From assembly GCF_002878395.1 (NCBI RefSeq), contig NC_061115.1, positions 217,787,569 to 217,851,568 of the forward strand: a DNA stretch of 64,000 nt, read 5' to 3'. Of the stretch, positions 1 to 11,000 are shown one piece after another. The DNA comes from Capsicum annuum. Lineage: Eukaryota; Streptophyta; Magnoliopsida; Solanales; Solanaceae. Below the pieces are notes generated by a model. The model worked only from the letters and a program-made list of their open reading frames with translations, searched no databases and was not told the DNA's origin. A program made the position numbers and the translations under genes. Each line of letters opens with the position of its first letter. Positions within the stretch are counted from its first letter, which is position 1.

Positions 1-1265
1 AGACCCACTAAAGGAAACAGCTAAAAAGACCCAAAATACGCTGAATCACACTTAGATTTTTAACCTTGACCCTCCAAACTCTACAGTGATTTCAGAAGAA
101 TCTTGATTAAACGATCACAATGAGCAAACTTCTCCAGCAACTACGCAAGACCCACTAAAGAAAACAGTTAAAAATAACCCAAAACAAGTTGAATCACACT
201 TGATTTTAACCTAATACAAAGAGAGTAGCTAAGGATCACTTAAATTATTACTCAGATCCACCATTTTGGGTCGATCACCTAATCATAAGATTCGACAAGA
301 ACCCCAATTGAATGAGCAAACCTCACCCAAATTTACGCAAGACCCACTAAAGAAAACAGCTAAAACAACCTCAATGAGCAAATTTCACCAAAATTTACTC
401 AAGACCCACCCAAGGAAACAGCTAAGATGACTCAAAACATGCTGAATCACACATGATTTTCACCTCAATTGAGTAAAAAGACCCAAATGAACCCCAACAA
501 AATGATCACAATGGCCAAACTTCACCAAAAATTACACGATACCCAATTAACAAATCAGCTAAAATCAAGTAAACAGAACTGAAACAAATCAGCTAAAATC
601 AAGTAAAATTAAACGATACCCATTTAACAAATCAGCCAAAACAAGCTGAATCACACTTAAAAACAACGATTAAGAAGAAGGTAACTATCTAGTGATCACT
701 TACTTTATCACTTAGATCCACCATTTTGTATCACAAGGAGTAAACCTCACCAGCAATTAAGCAAAACCCGTTTAACAAAAAACCCAAAACAAGCTGAATC
801 ACACTTAATATTCACTTTAATCAAGTAAAAAGACCCCAAATAAGCTCAAACAACACTTGATTTTGAGTTTAATCAAGTAGAAGAACAACAATAAGGATCA
901 GAATGAGCAAACTTCACCAAAAATTACTCAATACCCACAAAAGGAAACCGCTAAAAACACCCAAAACAAGCTGAATCAAGTAAAAAAAAACAAAAATAAC
1001 TTGATTTCTTGAGCTTGATCGAGTAAACAGAACAGCAATAACTATCAAAATGTGCAAACTTCACCAAAAATTACACAAAACCCACAAAACGAAACAACTA
1101 AATGACCCAAAACAAGCTAAATCAAGTAAATAAACCCAAAAATAACTTGATTTCTTGAGCTTAATCGAGTAAAAACAACAACAATTAATAACAAAACAAG
1201 CTAAAAAAAAAACCCAAATAAGCTCAAATCACACTTGATTTTTGTACTTGATAAATCAAAAAAAG
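1..1265. repeat. Degenerate tandem repeat block
   Basis: About nine imperfect copies of a unit of roughly 100-190 bp. Each copy contains a 'GACCCACTAAAGGAAACAGC' type block (near 2, 149, 344, 403, 538, 612, 768, 931, 1078), then 'CCCAAAACAAGCTGAATCAC', then 'AATCAAGTAAA', then 'GAGCAAACTTCACCAAAA'. Unit length varies and copies are diverged, so the array is old. There is no coding potential. Its position just inside a possible leftward promoter resembles the repeat-filled leader intron of the telomere-protein gene at 46.3-46.8 kb, so it may be an intron of a gene that lies off the left edge. Confidence 0.8.
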
Positions 1266-1299
1266 AAAAAGAAAAAAAAACCAAACCCCTCATAATTTC

Positions 1300-1460
1300 T
1301 ACAATAAACTAAAATTAAACAAAAAAAACAGAGTAATTAATGGAGAAAAAATAAAAGAAGGAAGAAAATGGAGGTAATAAAGAAGTGGCGGCGGAAAAAA
1401 ATATGAATGGGTGGAATATAAAGGGGCGTACGGAAACCCTAAGCGCGCGGGAGTGTGAAA
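1300..1460 (-). promoter_or_regulatory. Possible leftward promoter with telo-box
   Basis: A short island richer in G+C than its surroundings. Read on the minus strand it has a telo-box (AAACCCTAA, plus-strand 1434-1442) followed after about 12 bases by a TATA-like TTTATAT (1416-1422). Telo-boxes near TATA elements are common in plant promoters of translation and proliferation genes. The TATA-like word could also be read rightward (TATAAAG), but nothing gene-like follows on that side. The target gene would be outside the window, so this is a tentative call. Confidence 0.3.
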
Positions 1461-1612
1461 TGACGAAAATGTCCTTCATTTGAAAAATGAGTTTAGAGCT
1501 CTAATTGAAAATGGCGCCAATTAATATTTGCTTTTGTATTTTGGGGAATTGAGGGAAATTCAAGTTTTTGAATAGAATTTAATTTTTTAAAAAAAAAGAT
1601 TTGAATAACTAA

Positions 1613-2138
1613 GGGTGTGTTTGGTATGGAGGAAATAGAAAAACATTTTTTTTAGAAAAAACAGTTGTTGCTTACTTTTTTATGGTGTTTGATCATAAAA
1701 GAAAAAAATTGAAGTTGAAATTATATTTGGTCGTGAAAATAAATTGGAATTGTTTCTAACGTTTTTTGAGAGAATGCAAGTAAAATAATTTTCACTTTTC
1801 TAAGTACAGTTCTAAATTTCGATTAGTGGATATTGCCAAAGAGTGGCGAAGTCATCTGTAAAAAAGAAGAGACTCATAAAATGACAGAGGCAAATAGACT
1901 TTTGCACATTTTCGTTAATCCAGGAATAGGATCTATACATTTTTATCGGAAAAGAATCAAGAGAAGAAGAAAGATTCGAAATTGATCGACAGATTTATCG
2001 AAACAAACGAAAGTTGAAACTTAAATCATGGATCAACTAAGAAGTGTATTTGAACTTTTTATGGCCAAACGCTACAATTTTCACTAAAATATAATAAATT
2101 TTTCAAAAAAAGTGAAAAATTTGCATTGCCAAACACCC
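1613..2138. mobile_element. MITE with GGGTGTGTTTGG terminal inverted repeats
   Basis: The stretch starts with GGGTGTGTTTGG and ends with CCAAACACCC, its inverse, with an AT-rich interior of about 500 bp and no ORF of note. That is the structure of a non-autonomous terminal-inverted-repeat transposon. I could not define a target-site duplication with confidence, so the superfamily is left open. Confidence 0.6.
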
Positions 2139-2139
2139 T

Positions 2140-3390
2140 CCAAGATTAAATGAAGGTTAACGTGGCCTTAGTATATATACACATATAATTTTGAGCAAAG
2201 GAGTTATTGTGTTAATTTTATGTATATACAATAATTATGTTAAAAATCTAAATTATATTAAGGTGAGCCATCAGTTCAAGTACAAAATACTATTATTACT
2301 GCCTGGACAATCACACATCCAACTCGTAATCACAATAATCCAATTGCAAGAGTTGAAGCTATACCAACTCAGCTATATCTGTCGAGCTAAGTGGAGCATG
2401 CACGAAGTAGACTGATCTCTCTTCCATTCTTTTCCATGGCGCAATTGTACCATCTTCAACTTGAACTAGATACCTCACTCATGAAATAAATCATCGCACC
2501 TACGATCTAACTAATTAAGAGAGTAGTATAGTATGTTACTCTATTTAACTAGATATCATGCAAATATTATGTATGTTATGCAATTTATATTATTGCATTC
2601 GTTCACTACTATTTAATTACGCTATTAGAAGTATTTTTTGAGGTGTTGGAGACTTGATTAACAAGTATTAACACCATGTAATATTGTTTGGTAATATTTA
2701 TGTTTATTATTAACATTCTAAAACTAAATTATAAAATATTATGTTTTAAAAAGTAGGTTGGTCCGTAAAGCCCGCAGCCCACAAAGTATTGATGTTTTTT
2801 GACCCGTGATTTTGATGGGCCAACCTGGCCGTCAAACACAAAGCCCGTGTGGACCCGGATAAACTGGACCGACCCATATTGACACCTCTAATTTAACCAA
2901 AAGAAAATTAACTTGATTGATTATAATTTATTTATTTTTAACCTCTTTCTATAAATTTAATTGTCTTTCAAAATAACTAATTTCCTAATAAACAATTGTT
3001 GAATGTAGTACTATATAAAATAGCCATCATGTACAAAATCTATTCTCAACTAATAGGTATGACAATCTTTTCTTTATTGTTTTTAATTTTCACTAAATTT
3101 ATATGGATTCTTCGAGATTGTATTTTTTTTTTCAATCCAAATTTCCTTTCATTATGATTCTAATTCTACTTCATCCTAAGTTGAAATAATTATTTACCAT
3201 AATTTTGCACTTACAAACTAATGCATTTTCTTCTGAGCCGAGTTTGCCGCACATGGCGCGTTTACATTCCTTGTGTGGTTTATTGGCTATTACACGGTGG
3301 GGAATTTATTCAGTGCGCACAAAGTGTTCACAAGGCTATGGTAGAGATTGTAGTAGCTGCGAGAAGTATAGCACCATCAAAGAAAATTGT
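2140..3390. other. Intergenic, no gene seen
   Basis: AT-rich sequence without a credible coding region; the small open frames lack codon structure or homology that I recognise. A G+C-richer piece at about 2750-2885 ('CCCGTGTGGACCCGG' and similar) looks like part of a dispersed repeat. Nothing else is recognised. Confidence 0.6.
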
Positions 3391-3394
3391 GCAG

Positions 3395-3575
3395 TGGATG
3401 AGACTGTTTTTTCCTTAACCAGAAGTCTCGCGTTCGAGCCCTAGGTATGAAAAATCCTTGGTAGAGAGCGTTTTCCCCTGAATGGACCCTACACGACGCG
3501 AATTCGAATTTGTCGAGCTCCAATGTGAATACCAAACATTAGATGAAAAACAAACAAAGAAAAGAGAGAGACCGA
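3395..3575 (+). mobile_element. SINE-like element, family B
   Basis: Contains the family's diagnostic blocks in order: a box-B-like 'TCGCGTTCGAGCCCTAGG', 'TTGGTAGAGAGCG', 'CGCGAATTCGAATTTGTCGA', 'GCTCCAATGTG', 'TACCAAACATTAGATG' and an A-rich tail. The same order recurs at 7.4, 25.6, 26.6, 29.6 (plus) and 38.7, 50.0, 55.0 kb (minus). tRNA-derived ancestry is inferred from the box B. I assign no published family name. Confidence 0.6.
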
Positions 3576-3579
3576 GGTG

Positions 3580-4935
3580 GAGTTACAAGCTTGTATAAGG
3601 ATTTGATAGAATCTAGTAATTTCGATTTAAATCTTATATGTGTGCTTATTATGCATAAACTAAATAATTTATTCAAAATTCAATAAACTATCTTGTAAAT
3701 CTTCTTTTAGAATTTAATACTAGCATTACCCAATTCAAAATGTGGCGAGGAAGAAAAACGGTTATAAGCAAGAAGAGTATTCTAAAAATATTTATATGGA
3801 AACAAGAGATTAAAGTCATCTTCCTTGTTTTTTTCAAGAAATCGACCACGTTACATCATTGGATTACTTTGAATAAACTCGAGTATATATAGGATATATA
3901 CATCGGTGCTATCTTTTAAAATGTTGGGGTCATTGCTCCGGATCTTGTTTTCTCGATGTGAAACCAGTTGGTTGCGTAGTTTTAGATGTTGTCATGATAA
4001 GAAGTCTATAGTGTACTCGATGATTGAAGGACCTATCGACTTGCGTTAACTTTCCGTGGCTAGTAGAGGGAACTTTTCTAATAAATTGAGTCTTCCAAGA
4101 AAGGTTTTTAATCAATTTGCTAATTTGAGGTTCTAGATTCGTTCAAAAGGCAGAAAGGAATAGGGGCGACTTCTAGAGATAATTACGGAGAGGGAAAATG
4201 AAGAGCACTTTTCCTTCGCAAATACCAACTTCACCAACACCCGTTCTTGAAAATGGGGAGATCTAGAATAGGCAGCCAACCTCCTCGAGAGAGCAATGTG
4301 CATAGATCAGGTGAGTAGGAATGCAGCTCCGTGGACCGCTCGTTGGGCTTGATAGGTGTTGGTATCATACCTCTCTACCGTAGGTGCCAAAGAAGAATGA
4401 GAAGAAGCCCGAAAGAGAGAAAAAAAAAAAACATAACCTCCGGTACGATAAACAGAATAAAACCATATCGAGGTCCTAATTATACGACTTAATTTAGTAT
4501 GATGTTCTTCGGACATGGATTCACGTAGAACATCGCGCCACCATACGAACATGGTATATAGGAAGATCGCTGAGAAAGCATCTCGGCGAAGATAAACGAG
4601 TTCGACACCTGGCCAAAACAAAGCCCGTATTCTTCCTAAACCTCCTATTCTTAGCATGATGGATATTGAATAAAGGGACGACCGAGGAGATTTGAGAGAA
4701 GCATAAAGGAACACACCGATAGGTTATGTTAAAAGAGATGGCTATGAGACTAGTGCAAACAGTATGTTTGAAATAGTCGATTTAGTAGTCTGCTTCACTT
4801 AGTTTTTTTGCTAGTATTTTTTTTACCCTCTTACCTCAAAATCGCTCTTTTATTCATGCATATAATTCTTACTTAAAATTTTCAATTCCCTCCTCACTTA
4901 TAAGCGCATCTTGTTACAATTAATGAGTCGTAGAC
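3580..4935. other. Intergenic, no recognisable gene
   Basis: Moderate G+C for this window and several open stretches, the longest about 135 codons on the minus strand (4307-4714). None shows a recognisable domain, a codon pattern or splice-linked continuation. It may be a decayed transposon internal region, but I cannot identify it. Confidence 0.5.
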
Positions 4936-4940
4936 ATGCA

Positions 4941-5123
4941 CAGTGGCGGAACCAGAATTTTCAGTAATGGAGTTCACAAGTGAACATATGAACTAACCGA
5001 AGGGGGTCCAATATTGATTATATATACATAAAAACAAAAAAAAATTAACCATGTAAATATAGTATAATTTTTTGCCAAAGGGAGTTCGAATGAACCCCTA
5101 TATAAAGGGTAGCTCCGCCCCTG
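4941..5123. mobile_element. hAT-type MITE with perfect 8-bp TSD
   Basis: 183 bp element beginning CAGTGGCGGAACCAGAATTT and ending AGCTCCGCCCCTG. It is flanked on both sides by GACATGCA (4933-4940 and 5124-5131), an exact 8-bp target-site duplication, which is typical of the hAT superfamily. The interior is AT-rich and non-coding. The perfect TSD suggests a fairly recent insertion. Related copies lie at 10.85, 11.07, 22.3, 37.7, 38.1 and 38.46 kb. Confidence 0.9.
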
Positions 5124-5167
5124 GACATGCATGATCAATTCGATCATCCCACACACGGGTGTACTGA

Positions 5168-5269
5168 CCAAACCGTCAAGTCAAACCGAACTGACGAAAA
5201 AGAACTGACCATTCTTGGTTTGGTTTGGTGTTAACCAAAAAAAATAAATCGAACCCGAATCAAACCGAC

Positions 5270-5324
<55 letters not shown>

Positions 5325-5800
5325 AATTATAATCTACTTTTTAAATACTTTTTCAACTAGTTTTAGTAATTTTTAATAATTTGAAAGTAGATGTAGATAT
5401 ATATTTAGATTTGGCCTTTAAGGTGTAATATTTGTCTATCAATTGCTAATTAAATGATCGAAAACCCAATATAAACTTAAAACCTAAACTTTTCACTCTT
5501 CATCTCACTTTTTATTTTCAAGAGAGTTTTCCGCTCCTCATTTTTTCATAATTATGGTTTTTTATTAGCACATGAATGAAAACATACTTGATCTAATCTT
5601 CGATCACAATATAATTGTAAAAACTAAAGAATATAAAAAAAAACTGAAAAAATCGAAAAATCCAAAAAACCCGACTAAAACCTAAAAAAACCAATTTTAT
5701 GTTGGTTTGATTTGGTTTATAGTTTTAATAAAATGACATGATTTATTTTATTTATTTTTTAATAAAAGCCGAACTAACCTGACCTATGTAAACCAATTCC
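5168..5800. repeat. AACCGAAC-type dispersed repeat with AT microsatellite
   Basis: Flanking blocks with 'AAACCGAACTGAC', 'TTGGTTTGGTTTGGTG' and, at the far end, 'GTTTGATTTGGTTTATAG' and 'AAAAGCCGAACTAACC' look like the ends of one dispersed element. It contains an uninterrupted (AT)n run of about 49 bp at 5272-5320. Non-coding. Confidence 0.55.
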
Positions 5801-7040
5801 CACGTATCGACGATTTTTAATGCCTTATTCTATGGACCCATCTAATAATTTAAAGTATATGATATTCAAACAACATTATAAACACCTTGTAGAAAATCAT
5901 TTTTCCCATTTGAATATATATGTATATCGAATTTGTTGCATTTAATAAAAAACGTCATGTAGTTTCAATTTCTCCCATTGATATGGTGTATTACTTAGAA
6001 GTATATATTGAAATTGAATATAATTACGAAATTCTCTCCTATTCTTGTAGTCTTTTTTTATAATCGATGTGACAATACGGCTAATACATGCATGACATAT
6101 GTTTGAATTTAGAGTTCATGTTACTTAATCATGATTAATTAATATGTATTTTACTTAATCATGATAAAAAATATTAATTTGATGTATACACCGAATGCGT
6201 CTAAGTTTTTGCAGTGACAATATCCATTGGTACGTTATTTTTGAAATTATATAGAATCAATTATTCACAAGAATGGAATCAAATGCCACAAAATACGTTG
6301 AGGTAGAAATAAAAACAAATAAACAATAAAGGTAGAAATAAAAACAAACAACATTTCGAAAAGAAAGACAAAAAAAGAAAAAAAAAAAATTATATAGGGC
6401 AAAAGAAAAAATAAAATAAAATAAAATTATATGTGTATTTCTTCATGTGATGACATCAAAAGAAACAAAAGAGGAAATTACTTAACAATTTCAATTTGTT
6501 ACCATAAAGAACTAATAAAAGATAATGTACACATGAGATCCTACGAGGAGTAGTAAGGGCGGTCGAGTTGGTCGCGCAGGTGATTTTTCAAATTTAAAGT
6601 TTCATGTTTTCAATTCTCTGCATGTTTTCTTGAGCTTGTTGCGTGGGACCTGTCTAGTGCGACTTATTTATCCTCTTGTGTAATTCACAGACTGTTATAC
6701 TGAAGCAGAATATACATTATACGCATTTAGAAAATAACAATTACAGATTTTCTCTCGAAAAAGAGAAGGTTGTTGAGAACTTTTTATTTTACAAATCGAA
6801 ATCAGCACACCTTAACATGGGAATTTTTTTTTATAAATAGGGAGTATTTAGTTCTAAGTTGATCGAAAAATAGCTATTGTCATCATGAATTTTCAAATTT
6901 CACGAATGAAACTCAAAAAATTTACATGAGATTTCATTTGTGAAAATTTAAATTACACGATAGTAATTTTGAAACTCCACAATAGTCGATATTTTTTGAC
7001 AAATGACCAAAAAGTAGTCGATTAGCGTGATTTCTACCCT
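5800..7040. other. Intergenic, no gene seen
   Basis: AT-rich, many stop codons in all frames, no motif that I recognise. A purine-rich stretch lies at about 6355-6425. Confidence 0.6.
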
Positions 7041-7045
7041 TAAGG

Positions 7046-7232
7046 TCGTTTGGTTGGGAAAGAGTTATCCCAAAATTAATTATACCAGAATGTATTATTC
7101 TCAACAATATGATGTAAATGATAGAATAAATAATCTCGATACTAACTAATACCTCACACCAAACATCAGATAAATTAGTCCTTCATTTTATTCTGAAATT
7201 ATTTATCCCTTATATCTTACACCAAACGAACC
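7046..7232. mobile_element. MITE with GGTCGTTTGGTTGGG ends
   Basis: Starts GGTCGTTTGGTTGGG and ends ACACCAAACGAACC, imperfect inverted repeats about 187 bp apart. Similar termini occur at 62.7 and 63.85 kb. The interior is AT-rich and non-coding. A target duplication is not clear to me. Confidence 0.6.
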
Positions 7233-7387
7233 CTGACTTCACATACAACACCGAACTTAGCACATTAAACAAAGCAATAATCAAAGGAGTAAATTTATGT
7301 GTCTATTTCCTCCTTGTACTTAATGATACCAAAAAGAAACAAAAAAGGAAAATACTCACATTTCAGTAACTTGTTATGATGACGAAC

Positions 7388-7575
7388 ATGAGCTGTGGTG
7401 CAATAATGAAACTATTTCGCCCTTAATCCAAAAATTTCGGGTTCAAGTCTTAAGTATAGAGAAATTTTATTGAGAACGCCCCCAAAATAGGTCATATAAT
7501 GCGTAATTCGAATAAGTTAGGATTTCAATACAGATACCGAACACCAGACGAGAAACCACAAAAGAAAAAAAAAGT
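7388..7575 (+). mobile_element. SINE-like element, family B
   Basis: Carries 'TTTCGGGTTCAAGTCTTAAG' (box-B-like), 'GCGTAATTCGAATAAGTTAG' and 'GATACCGAACACCAGACGAG' followed by an A-rich tail with AAAGAAAAAAAAAG. Same block order as the other family-B copies. Confidence 0.6.
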
Positions 7576-7919
7576 AATGTACATCACAAAGGCCCAAAAA
7601 GAAAAAGATAATGACAATTTAGCACTATATGTTATAATAATATTAACACAAAGGCCCTACCATGTTGAGCTTACTTGGAACCATTCATACAAAACCTTAT
7701 CCCACCATTAAATTAATTCAACCAACAAACATTTAATACAACACACCAACCACCTCACAAAAATCAAAAAAGGAAAACTCCACAAGCAAATTTAATGAGT
7801 GACGAAGTCAGAAATTCTAACAATAGGAAAAAAAATTTTACAAAATTCGAACCTTAAACCTAAAACAATCTCAAACCAACCCCTCTTGTGCAACATAATG
7901 ACAAAGTGTACTCAATCGA

Positions 7920-8003
7920 CAGCCCGATGCACTAAGCTCCTGCTACGTGTGATCAGGTTCAAACCACGAGGATCTATTGTACGCGATCTTACCGTGCAAT
8001 ATA
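7920..8003 (+). mobile_element. SINE-like family A, 5' fragment
   Basis: 'CAGCCCGATGCACTAAGCTC', 'CTGCTACGTGTGATCAGG', then 'GATCTATTGTACGCGATCTT' match the head of the family-A element seen complete at 56.2 kb. It ends four bases from the stop codon of the P-loop gene on the opposite strand, so it probably supplies part of that gene's 3' UTR. Confidence 0.6.
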
Positions 8004-8006
8004 CGT

Positions 8007-11000
8007 CTAGTACTTAAGTTTCTTGTTGTGTTGTTGACTAAATCTTGAGAAGAAATTTGCAAGCATTGCAAAGAAAGCACCAATGCAACACATAATCCAT
8101 GTCAAAAATAGCACAATCCAATCCTTGAATTTCTTCTTTGGTTGATGATTTCTATCAGATTGCATTAGTGATCTATACACAGCTTCAGTTAGGGCGAACG
8201 CTGTAACTGGATCTGATTCTTCCGGCAATATTCCTTGCTCGGTCAAACACGCTACATCATACACGCCCGTAGTCTCCGGTATCCCTAGAAATTCGCATAT
8301 TTTTAGACGACTGACGATCCTCTCCTCCGCGCTAATCGTGTCGCCGTGTGTCAGTATTAGCAACGGATTCTCATCTGTTGGAAGGAAAAAAAAAACAGAA
8401 AGAGATCAGACAAATATAGAGCAGATTCAAATCTAACCAATAAGACAAAGACATAATGTGTACACACTACATGTGTAGACATACATTTGCTTATTCTATT
8501 TATTAAACGGAATAAACAAATGTATGATTTTTGACACGTAATTTCTGACCCTTCATAGCCTTTTTAACATAACATTTTAAAGTTGAATCTGTCACATGTA
8601 TTGATAATTAAATAAATTGAAATGGTCATTGAACAAAACAAATAAATACGTTATCTGAAAACATAATATTTTAACGCTGCCAGGATCTAGCTCTGTCCGT
8701 AATTACTGTAGACACCTAATTTTTTTTATCTTTTCTATCTTTCTAACATTTAAATATTTCTCTTAGGTTTAACCTTCTTATTTGATTTTCCACAAAAATT
8801 CAGGCTACGCTGCTCGAAAACTTTAAAAATATTATCGCACCTGTATCGGATCCTCCAAAAATGTACTATATTTGAAGAATCTAACACACATCCAACAATA
8901 TTTCTAAAGAGTTCGAACAACATAGGTTCTAGGCAGAGGTTTGGAGAATCCGACAACATTTTTAGGCTATGTTGCTATGACAATCCAAAAATATTGCTGC
9001 ACCTGTATCAAAACCTCCGAAATGTACTATTTTTGAAAAAATTCAAGATGCGCCCAACAACATTTTTGAAAAATCCGACCAAACTTACTTGATTTTCTTA
9101 TAGAAGAATTGCTGAAAAGGCTCTTCAAGGCAACCAAATGCTTCAAATCTCCAGAGGTAAAAGCTTTGTTAATCTCTGATAAATCAGCCACAATTATTGC
9201 ACAATCAACTTTCCTCTTAGTGTATCTTGTACTTGCTCCTCCACCACCATTAATAACCTTATTGTTATTAGTATAATCACCATGTCTAAAACAAGGTTGA
9301 TTATGTCGAACGCCACGTGTCATCCATGTAGAAACTTCATCTAATCCTTCAATCATATCATTAGTATCTAATCCCCTTGTGTCATACACACAAAATCCAC
9401 TTCTCATTGATCTCAACACATTGTGTTCTTCCAAGAACATAGTTGTATAGTGTGAATTCCCACCTATATAACAAGAACCAACAACAGTGTCATAGCGTCA
9501 ACAATCAGAGACGGATCCAGAATTTTAAGTATAATCAGGATTCGTACATCATAGATTCTATTAACGTTAAAGAAAGAATCATCTTCAGGACTCGAACTCG
9601 CGACATTAACTCAGTGGTCCCTCCTAAGCAAGTTGTTTCTAGTGGTGGAGTTCACCATGATGCATACATTTATTGACTTAGCCAATGCCTCTGCCTTACT
9701 TGACAGCAAATTCATGGGCCATATTCACACTTGTGTTTAAATGTGGTAACCCCCACCCCACCCACCGAATATGAACGACAACAACATATTCGGTCTGGGG
9801 AGGATGGAGTGTACACTGAATTCACGTTAACTCGTAACTAACATGATAGATTCACCCTTGTGCTTGAATGTGGTAATCCCCACCCACACCCACCGAATAT
9901 GAACGGTAACAACAATGTACTCGGTCTGAGAAGGATGTAGTGTTCACAGACCTTACCCCTAACTGCTAGTACTATGCAAGGTCTCAACAAAAATTACTGA
10001 ATTCACGTTAACTCGTAACTAACATGATAGATTCACCCTTATGTTTAAATGTGATAATCCCCACCGCCACCCACCGAAATACTCGATCTGGGGAGGATAG
10101 AGTGTTCACAGACCTATCTTATCCCTAGCTAGTACTATTCAAGGTCTTGACAAAATTACTGAATTTACGTTAACTCATAATGAACATGATAGATTCACCC
10201 TTGTGTTTAAATGTGATAATTCCCACCCCCACCCACCGAATATGAATTGTAACAACAACATACTCGGTCTAAGGAGGATAGTGTCTATACAAACCTTATC
10301 CCTAACTGCTAGTAGTACTATTCAAGGTCTTGACAAAAATTACTGAATTCACATTAACTCGCAACTAACACGATAGATCCACCCTTGCGTTTAAATGTGA
10401 TAATCCCCACCCCCACCCATTGAATATGAATTGCAACGACAACAACATATTCGGTCTGAGAAGGATAGAGCGTTCACAGACCTTATCCCTAACTACTAGT
10501 ACTATTCGAAGTCTGGTCAAAAACTACTGAATTCACGTGAACGCATAACGAACATGATGGAGAAGAGGATAATAAGTGAACATACTTGATGTTTGAGCAA
10601 AAGGGATGAGACCAGATCTACCAAGAACACTATACATGTAATTAACAAGTGAACTTTTTCCAGAAGCAGATAATCCCACAAGCATTATTGTGATCACTGG
10701 TGCTATCTCCATTTCTTCCTTCTTTATGCCTCCTACTGGCAACCAAAAATCCCCTGCCCTGTAATAACATTATCCAATTTCTTTAGAAATTCTTACAAAA
10801 AAAGTCAGTCCGGTGGCAGTCTGGTGCACTAAAGCACCCGCTATGCAGTGGTGAAGCCAGAATTTTCATTGAGGAGGTTCAGAAGTAAACATACGAACTA
10901 ATCGAAGGGAGTTAGTTTTCACTGACCCCCTGAATGAAAGGTGGCTGCGCCCCTGCCTCTATACGAAGGGTTCAGGGAAGTGCCGAACCACAAGGGGTTA

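Noticed and set aside
4307..4714. 135-codon minus-strand frame
   Set aside because: No recognisable motif, unusual composition and no splice-linked continuation; treated as chance.
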